Below are positions 54,807 through 63,625 of a stretch of DNA of 64,000 bases, one piece after another. Numbering within the stretch: the stretch's first letter is position 1; each line of letters begins with the position of its first letter. A model generated the notes under the pieces. That model was not told the origin of the DNA and ran no database searches. It was given only the letters and a program-made list of their open reading frames with translations. Location of the stretch: the NCBI GenBank assembly GCA_000940995.1, contig CP005973.1:1860001-1924000 (forward strand), read 5' to 3'. Origin of the DNA: Photobacterium gaetbulicola Gung47 (GTDB lineage: Bacteria; Pseudomonadota; Gammaproteobacteria; Enterobacterales; Vibrionaceae). Made by a program: the position numbers and the translations under genes.

Positions 54807-55136
54807 ATGTTTTTCGAAATCAACAACAACGAATGGGAAGATCTTGGCGATGGCATCAAGCGCAAAATCGTCGGCCACACTGAAGATCTAATGGCAGTAC
54901 ACCTAGAGTTCGCTAAAGGTGCTATCGGCCACCCACATGCTCACGATATCCATGACCAGATTGGCTACGTGGTTGAAGGTAGCTTCGAAGCAGAAGTTGA
55001 CGGTGAGAAACGCGTACTAAAAAAAGGCGACGCGTATATCGCTGCTAAGCTAGCCGTTCACGGTGCAGTCGCACTGGAAGAAGGCAGCATCCTGCTAGAC
55101 ATGTTCTCACCTGTTCGTCAAGACTTTTTGAAGTAA
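54807..55136 (+). CDS. kdgF: KdgF, unsaturated-uronate linearising cupin (second copy)
   Basis: 109 residues from ATG 54807 (GGGAG 9 bp upstream). Cupin metal ligands in HPHAHDIHDQIGYV and the later VHGAVAL; tail DMFSPVRQDFLK. Shares the KdgF plan with the copy at 29954-30277 but differs clearly (HDIHDQ instead of HPHEQ), as expected if one serves alginate and one pectin products. Confidence 0.9.
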   Translation: MFFEINNNEWEDLGDGIKRKIVGHTEDLMAVHLEFAKGAIGHPHAHDIHDQIGYVVEGSFEAEVDGEKRVLKKGDAYIAAKLAVHGAVALEEGSILLDMFSPVRQDFLK

Positions 55137-55194
55137 TTACCCTGATGGGAAGGGCACGGTTGTGCACTTCCCGTCCCCTTTTTCCGGAGTATGT

Positions 55195-56121
55195 ATGGCT
55201 ACAATGAACATTGCCATTCTTGGCGAGTGCATGATTGAACTGCAACAAGCCAATGACCAACTAACCCGTACCTTTGGAGGCGATACCCTGAACACAGCGG
55301 TATACCTATCCCGCCTAACCAAAGGCAAGGACATCAACACCACCTACGTAACAGCTCTGGGTAACGACAGCTTCAGTGATGAAATGTTGGCAGCTTGGAA
55401 CGAGGAAGGGATCAATACTGACTTGGTGCTACGCCTGGAAGGTAAACTACCTGGCCTTTACTACATCGAAACCGACAACACGGGTGAGCGCAGCTTCCAC
55501 TACTGGCGTAATGATGCAGCCGCAAAATACTTGCTTGAGCAAGCGCAAAGTGCAGAGCTGCTAAACAGTCTGATGGACTTTGATGCAATTTACCTCAGTG
55601 GTATCAGCCTGGCGATCCTGACCGCAGCAAGCCGCGAGCAGCTATTTACATTCCTTGAAGATTTCAAAGGCAAAGGTGGCAAGGTGTTGTTCGACAACAA
55701 CTACCGTCCAAAGCTTTGGGCTTGTGTGAAAGAAGCCCAGGAAGCTTACCTTCGCATGCTATCGCTAACGGACATCGCACTGCTGACTTTCGACGACGAG
55801 CAGTTGCTGTTTGGTGATGAGACGCTAGAAGAGTGTATCGCACGTACCCAAGGTGCCGGCGTGACCGAAATTACCATCAAGCGCGGTAAAGATGCCTGCC
55901 TTGTTGTCACCGCAGAGCAGAATGTATTTGTCCCTGCCCTAGTGGCCGACAAGGTTGTCGACACCACAGCTGCAGGCGACTCGTTCAGCGGTGGCTACCT
56001 CGCTAAGCGTTTCACCGGCGGCTCGGCAACCCAAGCCGCTCACGCAGGCCACCAGGTTGCATCAACGGTTATCCAGTACCGTGGTGCAGTGATCCCAGCC
56101 GACGCGATGCCAACAATTTAA
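55195..56121 (+). CDS. kdgK: 2-dehydro-3-deoxygluconokinase (second copy)
   Basis: 308 residues from ATG 55195 (CCGGAG 6 bp upstream); ATG 55204 is an alternative. PfkB family: ILGECMIELQQ, FGGDTLNTAVYLSR and VVDTTAAGDSFSGGYL. Paralogue of 34803-35741. Lies 58 bp behind kdgF and 18 bp before eda. Confidence 0.93.
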   Translation: MATMNIAILGECMIELQQANDQLTRTFGGDTLNTAVYLSRLTKGKDINTTYVTALGNDSFSDEMLAAWNEEGINTDLVLRLEGKLPGLYYIETDNTGERSFHYWRNDAAAKYLLEQAQSAELLNSLMDFDAIYLSGISLAILTAASREQLFTFLEDFKGKGGKVLFDNNYRPKLWACVKEAQEAYLRMLSLTDIALLTFDDEQLLFGDETLEECIARTQGAGVTEITIKRGKDACLVVTAEQNVFVPALVADKVVDTTAAGDSFSGGYLAKRFTGGSATQAAHAGHQVASTVIQYRGAVIPADAMPTI

Positions 56122-56139
56122 CACACGGAGTAAAGAGTA

Positions 56140-56763
56140 ATGAGCAACCTAAATGACAAACTAGCCGCGCTAAAAGTTATCCCTGTCATCGCAATCAAAG
56201 ACGCTGAAGACGCAATCCCACTCGGTAAAGCCCTAGTCGACAACGGCATGCCTTGTGCTGAAATCACTTTCCGTACTGAAGCGGCAGCCGACGCAATCCG
56301 CAACATGCGCAAAGAATTCCCTGAGATGCTAATCGGTGCCGGTACAGTGCTGACCAAAGAGCAGGTTGACGAAGCGATTGACGCTGGCGTTGACTTCATC
56401 GTAAGCCCAGGTTTCAACCCAACAACCGTTAAGTACTGCCAGGAAAAAGGCGTTGCTATCGTTCCTGGCGTAAACAACCCTAGCTTGGTTGAACAAGCCA
56501 TGGAGATGGGCCTGCGTACCCTCAAGTTCTTCCCAGCCGAGCCTTCTGGCGGTGTGTCTATGCTAAAAGCACTGACTGCGGTTTACCCAGTTAAATTCAT
56601 GCCAACAGGCGGTGTGAGCCTAGGCAACATTGATGACTACCTAGCCCTTCCTTCGGTACTGGCTTGTGGTGGTACATGGATGGTTCCGGGCGACCTGATT
56701 GACAACAAGCAGTGGGACGAACTGGGCCTGCTCGTCAAAGATGCGGTTGCCAAGGTGCAGTAA
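56140..56763 (+). CDS. eda: KDPG/KHG aldolase (second copy)
   Basis: 207 residues. EITFRTEAA (catalytic Glu) and TLKFFPAEPSGGVSM (Schiff-base Lys). Very similar to the copy at 35752-36375 over the whole length, including ALKVIPVIAIKDA at the N-terminus. Ends the alginate operon; a terminator follows. Confidence 0.95.
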   Translation: MSNLNDKLAALKVIPVIAIKDAEDAIPLGKALVDNGMPCAEITFRTEAAADAIRNMRKEFPEMLIGAGTVLTKEQVDEAIDAGVDFIVSPGFNPTTVKYCQEKGVAIVPGVNNPSLVEQAMEMGLRTLKFFPAEPSGGVSMLKALTAVYPVKFMPTGGVSLGNIDDYLALPSVLACGGTWMVPGDLIDNKQWDELGLLVKDAVAKVQ

Positions 56764-56861
56764 GTGCTTCACCCCCGATGAAATTTCTGATCTTAGTCGA
56801 TCATTTTTGCTTTTAATATTTTTAGTTACTTGCCAAAGTTACTACATTAATTGATCCGTTT

Positions 56862-56889
56862 GCCCCAGCCATTGGCTGGGGCTTTTTTT
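56862..56889 (+). terminator. Intrinsic terminator of alginate operon
   Basis: GCCCCAGCC/GGCTGGGGC stem, 3-nt loop, then seven T. Confidence 0.9.
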
Positions 56890-56934
56890 ATCTGCGGATT
56901 ATGGAAGAATGCAAGTAGCCGATACCGAGCAACG

Positions 56935-57150
56935 TCAACTTACCGGAGGGCGCGGGTAGCGATAGATTTGTGGTGGAGGCCTGTCCATTATTTCCGTGGT
57001 GCGGTATAGCTCCATGTAGTGGCGGTTCATCGGCGGCTCGGCATCACTGCGCGAGAACGTGCTGCTCTCGCACCCAGTCAGGGATAGGAACAGCCCCCCC
57101 ACTATAATGGCTTGCAGGCAAAGCCTTATGCTGCTTGACCGATATTTCAT
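56935..57150 (-). CDS. Small hypothetical lipoprotein
   Basis: 71 residues. Signal peptide with lipobox LTGC (Cys27), then a short mature part rich in Pro, Arg and Tyr (RPPPQIYRYPRPP). Function not known. No strong ribosome-binding site is visible, so the call rests on the lipobox. Confidence 0.6.
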   Translation of the reverse strand: MKYRSSSIRLCLQAIIVGGLFLSLTGCESSTFSRSDAEPPMNRHYMELYRTTEIMDRPPPQIYRYPRPPVS

Positions 57151-57504
57151 TAGCCGATCTCACTCAGCGGATCTCATCTTAACTATAAGTCAGTTTCTCA
57201 CTTTCAGGAGAAAGCCAGATATCCGTCTAGCGCGTCAAAGCCGTCATCACTGACTAGTGGTTATAGTGAAAAACAGATCACCGCGATAACTTACCCCACT
57301 TTAAAAACAGCGTTCAATATGTATAATTGCGACAGCAAAATATTGCCACCAACAGAAGAAATCGGACATTGGTATTAAGCGACAAGGATGCGGCCTTTCG
57401 AACAACAAGAGAATCTTACATGACGGCATTCTTGATTTTTATCGCTTACAGCATCCATAGCGCTTCGGTGTAACAGGGCCACTCTCGGCCCCGCAGAGAC
57501 AGCC
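57151..57504. other. Intergenic region, no gene seen
   Basis: About 350 bp between the lipoprotein start and the exonuclease stop codon. AT-rich middle, no hairpin with a T run, no supportable ORF. Confidence 0.4.
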
Positions 57505-58251
57505 TCACTGACTCATCGTCAGCTCATAGTGGTGCAGGTCATACACCTCCTCCAGCCTTGGTGAACTATGACCGAAGCACTTGGTCATCAATGCCAACAA
57601 CAACTCCCCCGTTGCAACTGCATCTATCAGCGCCCCGTGGCTCGGGTACTCCGGCAGGCCATAGCGCTGACGGATAGAGGACAGCCGATAATCCCCTTCT
57701 TCGCGCATGTGGCGGTTGGTCACCAGCATCTTTTCAATCAGCAAGGTATCGAGCCACAGTAGTGGCGGCAACGGGATCCCAACCCTTTGTTGCACATAGT
57801 GCTCGAGAAACGACTTCTCGACCGACAGGCCATGGACCAGCACCACCTTGCCCGCCATCCTTTCAAACAAGGCTTCCATCGCCTCATCGAGTGCTTGGCC
57901 AGATGTCAGCATTTCCGGGGTAATTTGATTGATAATGGCCGTATGGGCATTGATGCCGCAGCTGTCCTTGATAAATGTTTCTTCACTGCTGCTGAGGTTG
58001 AGCATCCCCTTTTGCATCTCGACATAGCCGATACTCAGGATCTGATCTTTGCCGGGGTTCAGGCCCGTGGTTTCAAAGTCGAGGCAGAGAATATCGAGAT
58101 CCAGCAAGGTGCTGTCCGGGGCCGGCAGCCCCGGACCGAGCAAGTTGACAACCCGCTCGGCACTGGCTCGGGTAGCATAAGTATCACGCCATTTGGCCTG
58201 CCCCCTGGAAAGGCGGTTCAGCGGCTTGAAATACGACAGCACACGTTTCAT
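57505..58251 (-). CDS. DEDDh 3'-5' exonuclease (DnaQ-like)
   Basis: 248 residues. Exo I DFETTGLNPG at about 59-68, Exo II region VLVHGLSVEKSFL, and Exo III SHGALIDAVATG with the catalytic His and Asp: all four acidic residues of the DnaQ superfamily are present. An N-terminal 50-residue extension is basic. In many gammaproteobacteria this gene pairs with a cNMP/CBS/DUF294 gene, as here (21 bp apart). Its substrate is not known. Confidence 0.88.
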   Translation of the reverse strand: MKRVLSYFKPLNRLSRGQAKWRDTYATRASAERVVNLLGPGLPAPDSTLLDLDILCLDFETTGLNPGKDQILSIGYVEMQKGMLNLSSSEETFIKDSCGINAHTAIINQITPEMLTSGQALDEAMEALFERMAGKVVLVHGLSVEKSFLEHYVQQRVGIPLPPLLWLDTLLIEKMLVTNRHMREEGDYRLSSIRQRYGLPEYPSHGALIDAVATGELLLALMTKCFGHSSPRLEEVYDLHHYELTMSQ

Positions 58252-58272
58252 TATTCTGGCTTTCCTTACTTG

Positions 58273-60147
58273 TTAGGCCTGTCCGAAGCGCAGCTTCACC
58301 GCATCCTGATGTTCGGCGATGATCCGGAACGCATCCTTGAGGTGCTTGCGCTCAAAGCTACCGAACATATCCGGAGAGATATGATTATCCGGCACTTCGC
58401 CTTTCTTCAACGCCTGAAGCTGGTGGCTGTAGCGTACCCGAGTAATAAAGCGGTAGGCACCGATAATATCCTTGAGGCTCTCTTCGCTCAGGCTGCCGTG
58501 CTCGCAGGCATAGTGGAAACGCTCCTCGGTACCGGTCAGGGTGCAACCGACCGCCAGGCTGTAAATCCGCGCCAAATCGACAATCAGGTTGAGCGCATAT
58601 TTCTTGATGTTGAGGGTATTGCTATGCTCACCATTTTTCTCCAAAACGAACTTATTGAAGATCCCCAGCGGCGGTTGTGTTGCCACCGTTTCTTTGGCCA
58701 AGATACTCAAAAAGCTACTGTTTTTCCCCAGCAAGCTCATCAGGTGAGCCTGCAGCTCTTGCGATAGCGCCGTCTGGCCAAAAATGGCCCTCACTTCCAA
58801 GAATACCGTGATATTGAGCAGTCGCTCATACTCGGGGTTTTCCGCCCATTTGGTATAATACGCCTTCCACACCGACAAAGGCTGGCACCACTTCTGCACC
58901 GATGCCATGTAGTTTCCGCTGCACAAACTGTAACCGCAGGCATCCATCCACTTGCAGACATCCATTGCCAGCAGCTTGAAGTACATCCGCTGATCGTCGG
59001 TCACATCATCGGACAAGATAATGGCATTGTCTTGATCGGACAGGGCATGGACTTCATTTCGGGCATGGGAGCCCGCCACCACCCACGTATACTGACAAGG
59101 CGGCGGCCCCATCCGCTGCTCAACCAATTGCAAGATACGGCGGTTGAACGAATCCATAATCATCGCCATCACCTGACCGATGATCTCCGAGCCAACGTTA
59201 CCCTCGATCAGGGCTTCGAAAATCGCCTGCCGCTCAGGGGCCAGTTCGACCAGCTCCTCCAGCGAGTCGGAGTAGTTGATCTTCTCAATCAGGAAAATCG
59301 CCTGTACCCGGTGCTTCTGAACCAGATGCGTGGTCGACAATACCCCAACCACCAGCCCGTCCTTGACCACCGGCAAGCTGCGGACATTGTGCTGCATCAT
59401 CAGTGATGCCGCCTTCATCACCAGATCATCCGGGGCGACGGTCAGCGGGTTCGGGGTCATCACTTCGCGGATTTGCCGTTCAGGGTCAACGCCTTTGGCC
59501 AACACCCTTTTTGCCAAATCGCGATCGGTCATCACACCGACAATCGTATTGCCGTCTTTCACCACCGCAACCGGCGAAGGTGTCTCTATCGTCATTCGAT
59601 GAGCCGTCTGCTGGATAGACATAGCCGCCGGCACGACGGCAACCCTGTCGCTGGCCACCTCTGCGACCGTTTTGAAAAACAACCCCTTTTCATCATCCGA
59701 CCACACCACACTCAGGGCCGACTGGATCCGGACCTGGGCCTGGGCGGCAAAGTGCTGGGCATATTCCGGGTACGAGCGCAGGATATGTTTGAGCTTGGCA
59801 TGGGGGATCAAATAGAGCAGGGTGTTCTCCATCGCCGTCGCCGTATAGGCCATCTCTGCCTGACTGCTGTCCCCTTCGGTTTGCAGGAAGCTGAAGCCGA
59901 AGATATCTTGCTCGCCCAGCTTGGCCCTGAGTACCCCGTCGGACTTGCGCTGCTCCATCGCGCCGGAGCGGATAATATAGAGGTAGCACTCTTCCTGATC
60001 GGTCGAGAAAGCAATCCGCTCCCCCTGCCCTAGGTAGTTGATCTTGATACAGCCGGCAATTTTTCCGAGGCAGTCCTTGGGCAGTTTATCGAAAGGGTCG
60101 ACATGGGTAAGAAATTCAATGATGTTCGGCAGCAAAGTGTGAGACAT
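58273..60147 (-). CDS. Cyclic-nucleotide/CBS-domain nucleotidyltransferase-like protein (DUF294)
   Basis: 624 residues from ATG 60147. Domains: cNMP-binding about 15-135; a CBS pair about 165-295 (VKDGNTIVGVMTDRDLAKRV, LPVVKDGLVVGVLS); DUF294 nucleotidyltransferase about 310-450 with GSHARNEVHALSDQDNA (the G-S and D-x-D of the fold); and a DUF294 C-terminal helical domain. Probably signals through nucleotide binding; homologues lie beside acetate metabolism genes (actP/acs) in related bacteria, which are not here. Confidence 0.88.
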   Translation of the reverse strand: MSHTLLPNIIEFLTHVDPFDKLPKDCLGKIAGCIKINYLGQGERIAFSTDQEECYLYIIRSGAMEQRKSDGVLRAKLGEQDIFGFSFLQTEGDSSQAEMAYTATAMENTLLYLIPHAKLKHILRSYPEYAQHFAAQAQVRIQSALSVVWSDDEKGLFFKTVAEVASDRVAVVPAAMSIQQTAHRMTIETPSPVAVVKDGNTIVGVMTDRDLAKRVLAKGVDPERQIREVMTPNPLTVAPDDLVMKAASLMMQHNVRSLPVVKDGLVVGVLSTTHLVQKHRVQAIFLIEKINYSDSLEELVELAPERQAIFEALIEGNVGSEIIGQVMAMIMDSFNRRILQLVEQRMGPPPCQYTWVVAGSHARNEVHALSDQDNAIILSDDVTDDQRMYFKLLAMDVCKWMDACGYSLCSGNYMASVQKWCQPLSVWKAYYTKWAENPEYERLLNITVFLEVRAIFGQTALSQELQAHLMSLLGKNSSFLSILAKETVATQPPLGIFNKFVLEKNGEHSNTLNIKKYALNLIVDLARIYSLAVGCTLTGTEERFHYACEHGSLSEESLKDIIGAYRFITRVRYSHQLQALKKGEVPDNHISPDMFGSFERKHLKDAFRIIAEHQDAVKLRFGQA

Positions 60148-60303
60148 GGGCTTTATCCGGTTGAAAGGCAATACCGTACCGAGCCAACGAACAGCTCAGA
60201 CAAGAAGTATAATAATACAATTAATACGATTTCGGAAAGGTGAATAACACCAACCAATTCACACTGTAAATCGCCCCTGAAAGTTGGCTCCGCCAAGGAC
60301 CGA

Positions 60304-60334
60304 AAAACGGCTCACAGCGAGCCGTTTTCCCCCT
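60304..60334 (-). terminator. Intrinsic terminator behind AbgT remnant
   Basis: AAAACGGCTC/GAGCCGTTTT stem with a 5-nt loop; on the minus strand it ends in TTTTTC. Confidence 0.75.
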
Positions 60335-60377
60335 CATGCAACTTTTACCGACACCACCAGGCTCCAAGTGATCATTT

Positions 60378-61129
60378 TCAATATATCCCAAACGGCAACC
60401 CTAAGGCGTACCAGACAAAGAACAGCACTATCCAACCGGAGAGGATCGCCAGCGAATACGGCAGTGCCGTCGCCAGCAGGTTGCCAATCGTAAACCGCGG
60501 GCTATAGCTGTGAATGAAAGCCAAGATCAGCGGCAAGTAGGGGGTGATGGGGGAAATCACATTGGTGGATGAATCGGCGATTCGATAAGCCGCCTGTACC
60601 GCTTCTGGCTCGAGCCCCATCAGCATCGGCAGAAACACCGGCGCCATCAACGCCCACTGCGCCGAGCCACTGTAGATAAACAGCAGGGCAACGATGCCCG
60701 TCCTTCTGAGTGCTCTTTGCTCGGTGTCAGACAACTCTGCGGTTACCGGCTCGGCTGCGTCCTCGCCTGAATGGCTGAAACGCTGCAAGGCAGGCTCGGC
60801 ATATTTGTGGGTGATCACCGTGATGATGCATGTGATCAAAGGTACCGACACGCACATAAAGAACCAGTTCGCCAGAACACTGACCTCATGATCAGGGCGT
60901 ACCGATTGCACAACCTCGGTCGAGATCCCCGAGATCAGCAGGTCGGTTCCGGCAATGAAGACGTTGGCCGAGAAGCCCGCAAATACCGCGACAAAGGAGG
61001 CGATAATGCCGACCAGTGGGTTGCGCCCCACCGTCTTGAACATCATGGCGGCAAGCGATTGGCTAACTTTTCAATCAATTCCATTACAACTGAAAAGGAG
61101 CGGCTGGATTGGAGTTTGGTCTCTTCCAT
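60378..61129 (-). pseudogene. AbgT-family transporter with large internal deletion
   Basis: From ATG 61129 (GGAGG upstream) I read 28 residues ending MELIEKLANRLPP, the usual AbgT start, then a stop. The next frame begins 4 bp earlier and continues MMFKTVGRNPLVGIIASF to the C-terminus (222 residues; SSTNVISPITPYLPLIL is the second conserved membrane hairpin). A normal AbgT has about 500 residues; the part carrying the first substrate-binding repeat is gone and the junction is out of frame. AbgT takes up p-aminobenzoyl-glutamate or similar; this copy is surely inactive. Confidence 0.82.
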
Positions 61130-61148
61130 GATTTCCTCCGTCAATATG

Positions 61149-62330
61149 TTATTTAATGGCTAGCTCTTGCTGGATCACCTCGACAAAAAATGACGCTCCG
61201 ACCGGAATAATTTCGTCATTGAAGTCATAGCTTGGGTTATGGACGCTAATCCCCCCTCGGCTCCCTTCACTGCCGTTGCCGACAAGCACATAGCACCCAG
61301 GAACTTGCTGGAGCATAAAGGAAAAATCCTCACTGCCCGATAACGGCAGACACTTGGCATCGACGCTATCGCAACCAACGACAGCGTCGGCAGCCGATTT
61401 GGCGACCGCTACGGCCCCCTTGTCGTTCACCGTTGCAGGATAACTACCTGGTTTTACAATAAACTCTGCCGAGGCACCGTAGGACGCCGCAACCTGCCCG
61501 ACCAGTCGCCCCAGCCGCTCGATAGACTCACGCCGCACATGTTCATCGAACGCACGCAGACACCCTTTGAGAGAGGCATGATCGGGGATAACGTTATGGG
61601 TACCGGAGCCGGCATGGACATCGGTAAAGGAGATCACCGCAGCGTCCAAAGGAGACGTATTCCGGCTGATGATGGTTTGGGCTGCCATGATGATATTGCT
61701 CAGCACGATTGTCGGGTCAGTCGCCATATGGGGCATGGCGGCATGTCCTCCCCGGCCGGTGATCTCAATAACAAAGCGATCGGAGCTGGCCAGCAACGGG
61801 CCTTCCCTAAACCAGATCTTGCCCTGGGGGATCCCGGGCATATTGTGCAATCCATAGATTCTGTCGCAGGGAAAGCGCTCAAAAAGCCCTTCTTCAACCA
61901 TCACTTTTGCGCCAGCCAAGCCTTCTTCGGCGGGTTGGAATATAAAATACACCGTGCCACTGAAATTACGCTGCTGCGACAAATACCACGCGGCTGCCAG
62001 CAAAATCGCGGTATGGCCATCATGACCACAGCCGTGCATTTTTCCCTGGAGGCATGAGGCATAATCAAATTGATTGGCCTCATCCATTGGCAGCGCGTCC
62101 ATGTCCGCGCGCAGGCCTATCGCCCGGTTCGACGCCTGCCTGCCTTTCAGCACACCGACCACCCCCGTTTTCGCAATCCCAGTATGTACCTCGTCAACCC
62201 CCCACGCCCTGAGTTTTTCTGCGATCAGATATGCCGTCCGAGATTCCTCGAATCCGAGCTCTGGGTGGCGGTGTATATCACGCCGCCATGCTGTGAACAT
62301 CTCATTGTTCATTTGAAGCGCTTCGATCAT
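61149..62330 (-). CDS. M20-family amidohydrolase (AbgB/hippurate hydrolase-like)
   Basis: 393 residues; AGGAGAG 5 bp before the ATG. Metal ligands: MHGCGHDGHTA, PAEEGLAG and the C-terminal SEDFSFM with HNPSYDFND. Such enzymes remove acyl or aminobenzoyl groups from amino acids. With the adjacent AbgT remnant it formed an uptake-cleavage pair for aminobenzoyl-glutamate-like compounds; the enzyme itself looks intact. Divergent from a LysR regulator. Confidence 0.9.
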   Translation of the reverse strand: MIEALQMNNEMFTAWRRDIHRHPELGFEESRTAYLIAEKLRAWGVDEVHTGIAKTGVVGVLKGRQASNRAIGLRADMDALPMDEANQFDYASCLQGKMHGCGHDGHTAILLAAAWYLSQQRNFSGTVYFIFQPAEEGLAGAKVMVEEGLFERFPCDRIYGLHNMPGIPQGKIWFREGPLLASSDRFVIEITGRGGHAAMPHMATDPTIVLSNIIMAAQTIISRNTSPLDAAVISFTDVHAGSGTHNVIPDHASLKGCLRAFDEHVRRESIERLGRLVGQVAASYGASAEFIVKPGSYPATVNDKGAVAVAKSAADAVVGCDSVDAKCLPLSGSEDFSFMLQQVPGCYVLVGNGSEGSRGGISVHNPSYDFNDEIIPVGASFFVEVIQQELAIK

Positions 62331-62475
62331 CTTGCTCTCCTGTTTAGCCTATCAGCCATAACAACTTGTAATGGCCTATCCGGTATACTCGTAACCCATG
62401 ACTTTTGAGTTACTGTATACTGGTTTATAAGTAGATATCTAATGACTTAGCACTATCAAAGCATAAGGAAATGTT

Positions 62476-63399
62476 ATGGCATCACGAGGGTTTACCGACA
62501 GCCAGATAGAGGCGTTTTTGTGGATAATGCGTACCAGGAGTGCGACCAAGGCTGCTGAAAAAATGCTGATCACCCAGCCTGCGATTAGCCGGTTAATCAA
62601 ACAACTAGAACAGAGACTGGGGTTTGCATTGTTCGACCGGGTAAACAACCGCCTGCTCCCCACCCGAAAAGGGAAACTGTTCTACGATGAGGTCGAGAAA
62701 GTCTATGCCGGTTTAACCCACTTAAAAGGCTTTGCCGACCGGCTCAAAAAACAGGTGGTCGGGCAATTTAACATCGTGAGTATGCCCGCCTTTGCGGTAA
62801 ACTTACTGCCTGAGCTGGCCATTGCTATCGACAGCCAGTTTCCCGGTTTGGATATCGGGCTCTACTCCTACCGTTCAAACCAGATTATTGCCGAGATGGC
62901 CGCTCAACGATTTGATTTTGCCATCACCACCGACTTGACCGAAGATCCCCGGTATCAAAGTTTTTTCTATACTGTTCCCAATATCTGCCTGCTTCCCGAA
63001 ACGCACCCTCTCACCCAGAAGCCCTTTATCCAAATAGCTGATTTCAATGGCGAGACGCTGATTGGCGGTGAGCCGAACGAATACATTCGCACCTCGATCT
63101 CCGATCTCTTCCATGAGGCCCAGATCACGCCCAGCAAAACTTGGTCCGTCTCATTGAGTGATATGGCCAGCCGGCTGGTAGCCGGCGGCAAAGGGCTGGC
63201 AATCATCAACTGCATTTCCGCCATGGATATTCCCCAAGGTACGGTGGCAAAACCCTTCGACCACCTGGTCGATTATCAACTCCAAGTCATCATTCCCTTG
63301 GAAAAAGATATGGATCCCCTAACCAGAGAAATTAACCGCCATTTACTGGGTGCTTTTGAGCAGAAGTTATGCCAAGCCCGAGAGCGGTTTTATCCTTAA
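62476..63399 (+). CDS. LysR-family regulator
   Basis: 307 residues; AAGGAAATG 6 bp before the ATG. N-terminal helix-turn-helix (ATKAAEKMLITQPAISRLIKQL) and a LysR substrate domain about 90-300. It is divergent from the M20 gene with a 145-bp gap, the standard layout for a LysR protein that controls its neighbour. Inducer probably the M20 substrate or product (inference). Confidence 0.9.
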   Translation: MASRGFTDSQIEAFLWIMRTRSATKAAEKMLITQPAISRLIKQLEQRLGFALFDRVNNRLLPTRKGKLFYDEVEKVYAGLTHLKGFADRLKKQVVGQFNIVSMPAFAVNLLPELAIAIDSQFPGLDIGLYSYRSNQIIAEMAAQRFDFAITTDLTEDPRYQSFFYTVPNICLLPETHPLTQKPFIQIADFNGETLIGGEPNEYIRTSISDLFHEAQITPSKTWSVSLSDMASRLVAGGKGLAIINCISAMDIPQGTVAKPFDHLVDYQLQVIIPLEKDMDPLTREINRHLLGAFEQKLCQARERFYP

Positions 63400-63555
63400 G
63401 CCAGAAAACCAAGCCCGTGAGGCCCAGGCAAGCCAAGTGATCCTGATAATCTGTTTCGCACCAACCGTAACATCAAAGCTGCAGAGCGGTACCCGGCGAA
63501 GACTGATCCGGGTTGAGCGGTCAGCGCCCCTTGCCAGTGCAACCGGCAAAAATAA

Positions 63556-63590
63556 AAACGGCCCGGAGCATAAACACTCCGGGCCGTTTA
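63556..63590 (-). terminator. Intrinsic terminator of ackA (bidirectional)
   Basis: ACGGCCCGGAG/CTCCGGGCCGT hairpin with A and T runs at both sides; serves ackA and possibly the LysR gene. Confidence 0.85.
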
Positions 63591-63625
63591 CAAATACTGG
63601 GTTAATCCTGCAGGATCAGAACCGA

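Noticed and set aside
57787..58767. A 326-residue plus-strand frame
   Set aside because: Runs across two minus-strand genes with clear domains (exonuclease and DUF294 protein).
60210..60220. TTGTATTATTA before the DUF294 gene as an alginate operator
   Set aside because: Right arm degenerate and the gene has no link to uronates; probably a promoter -10 region.
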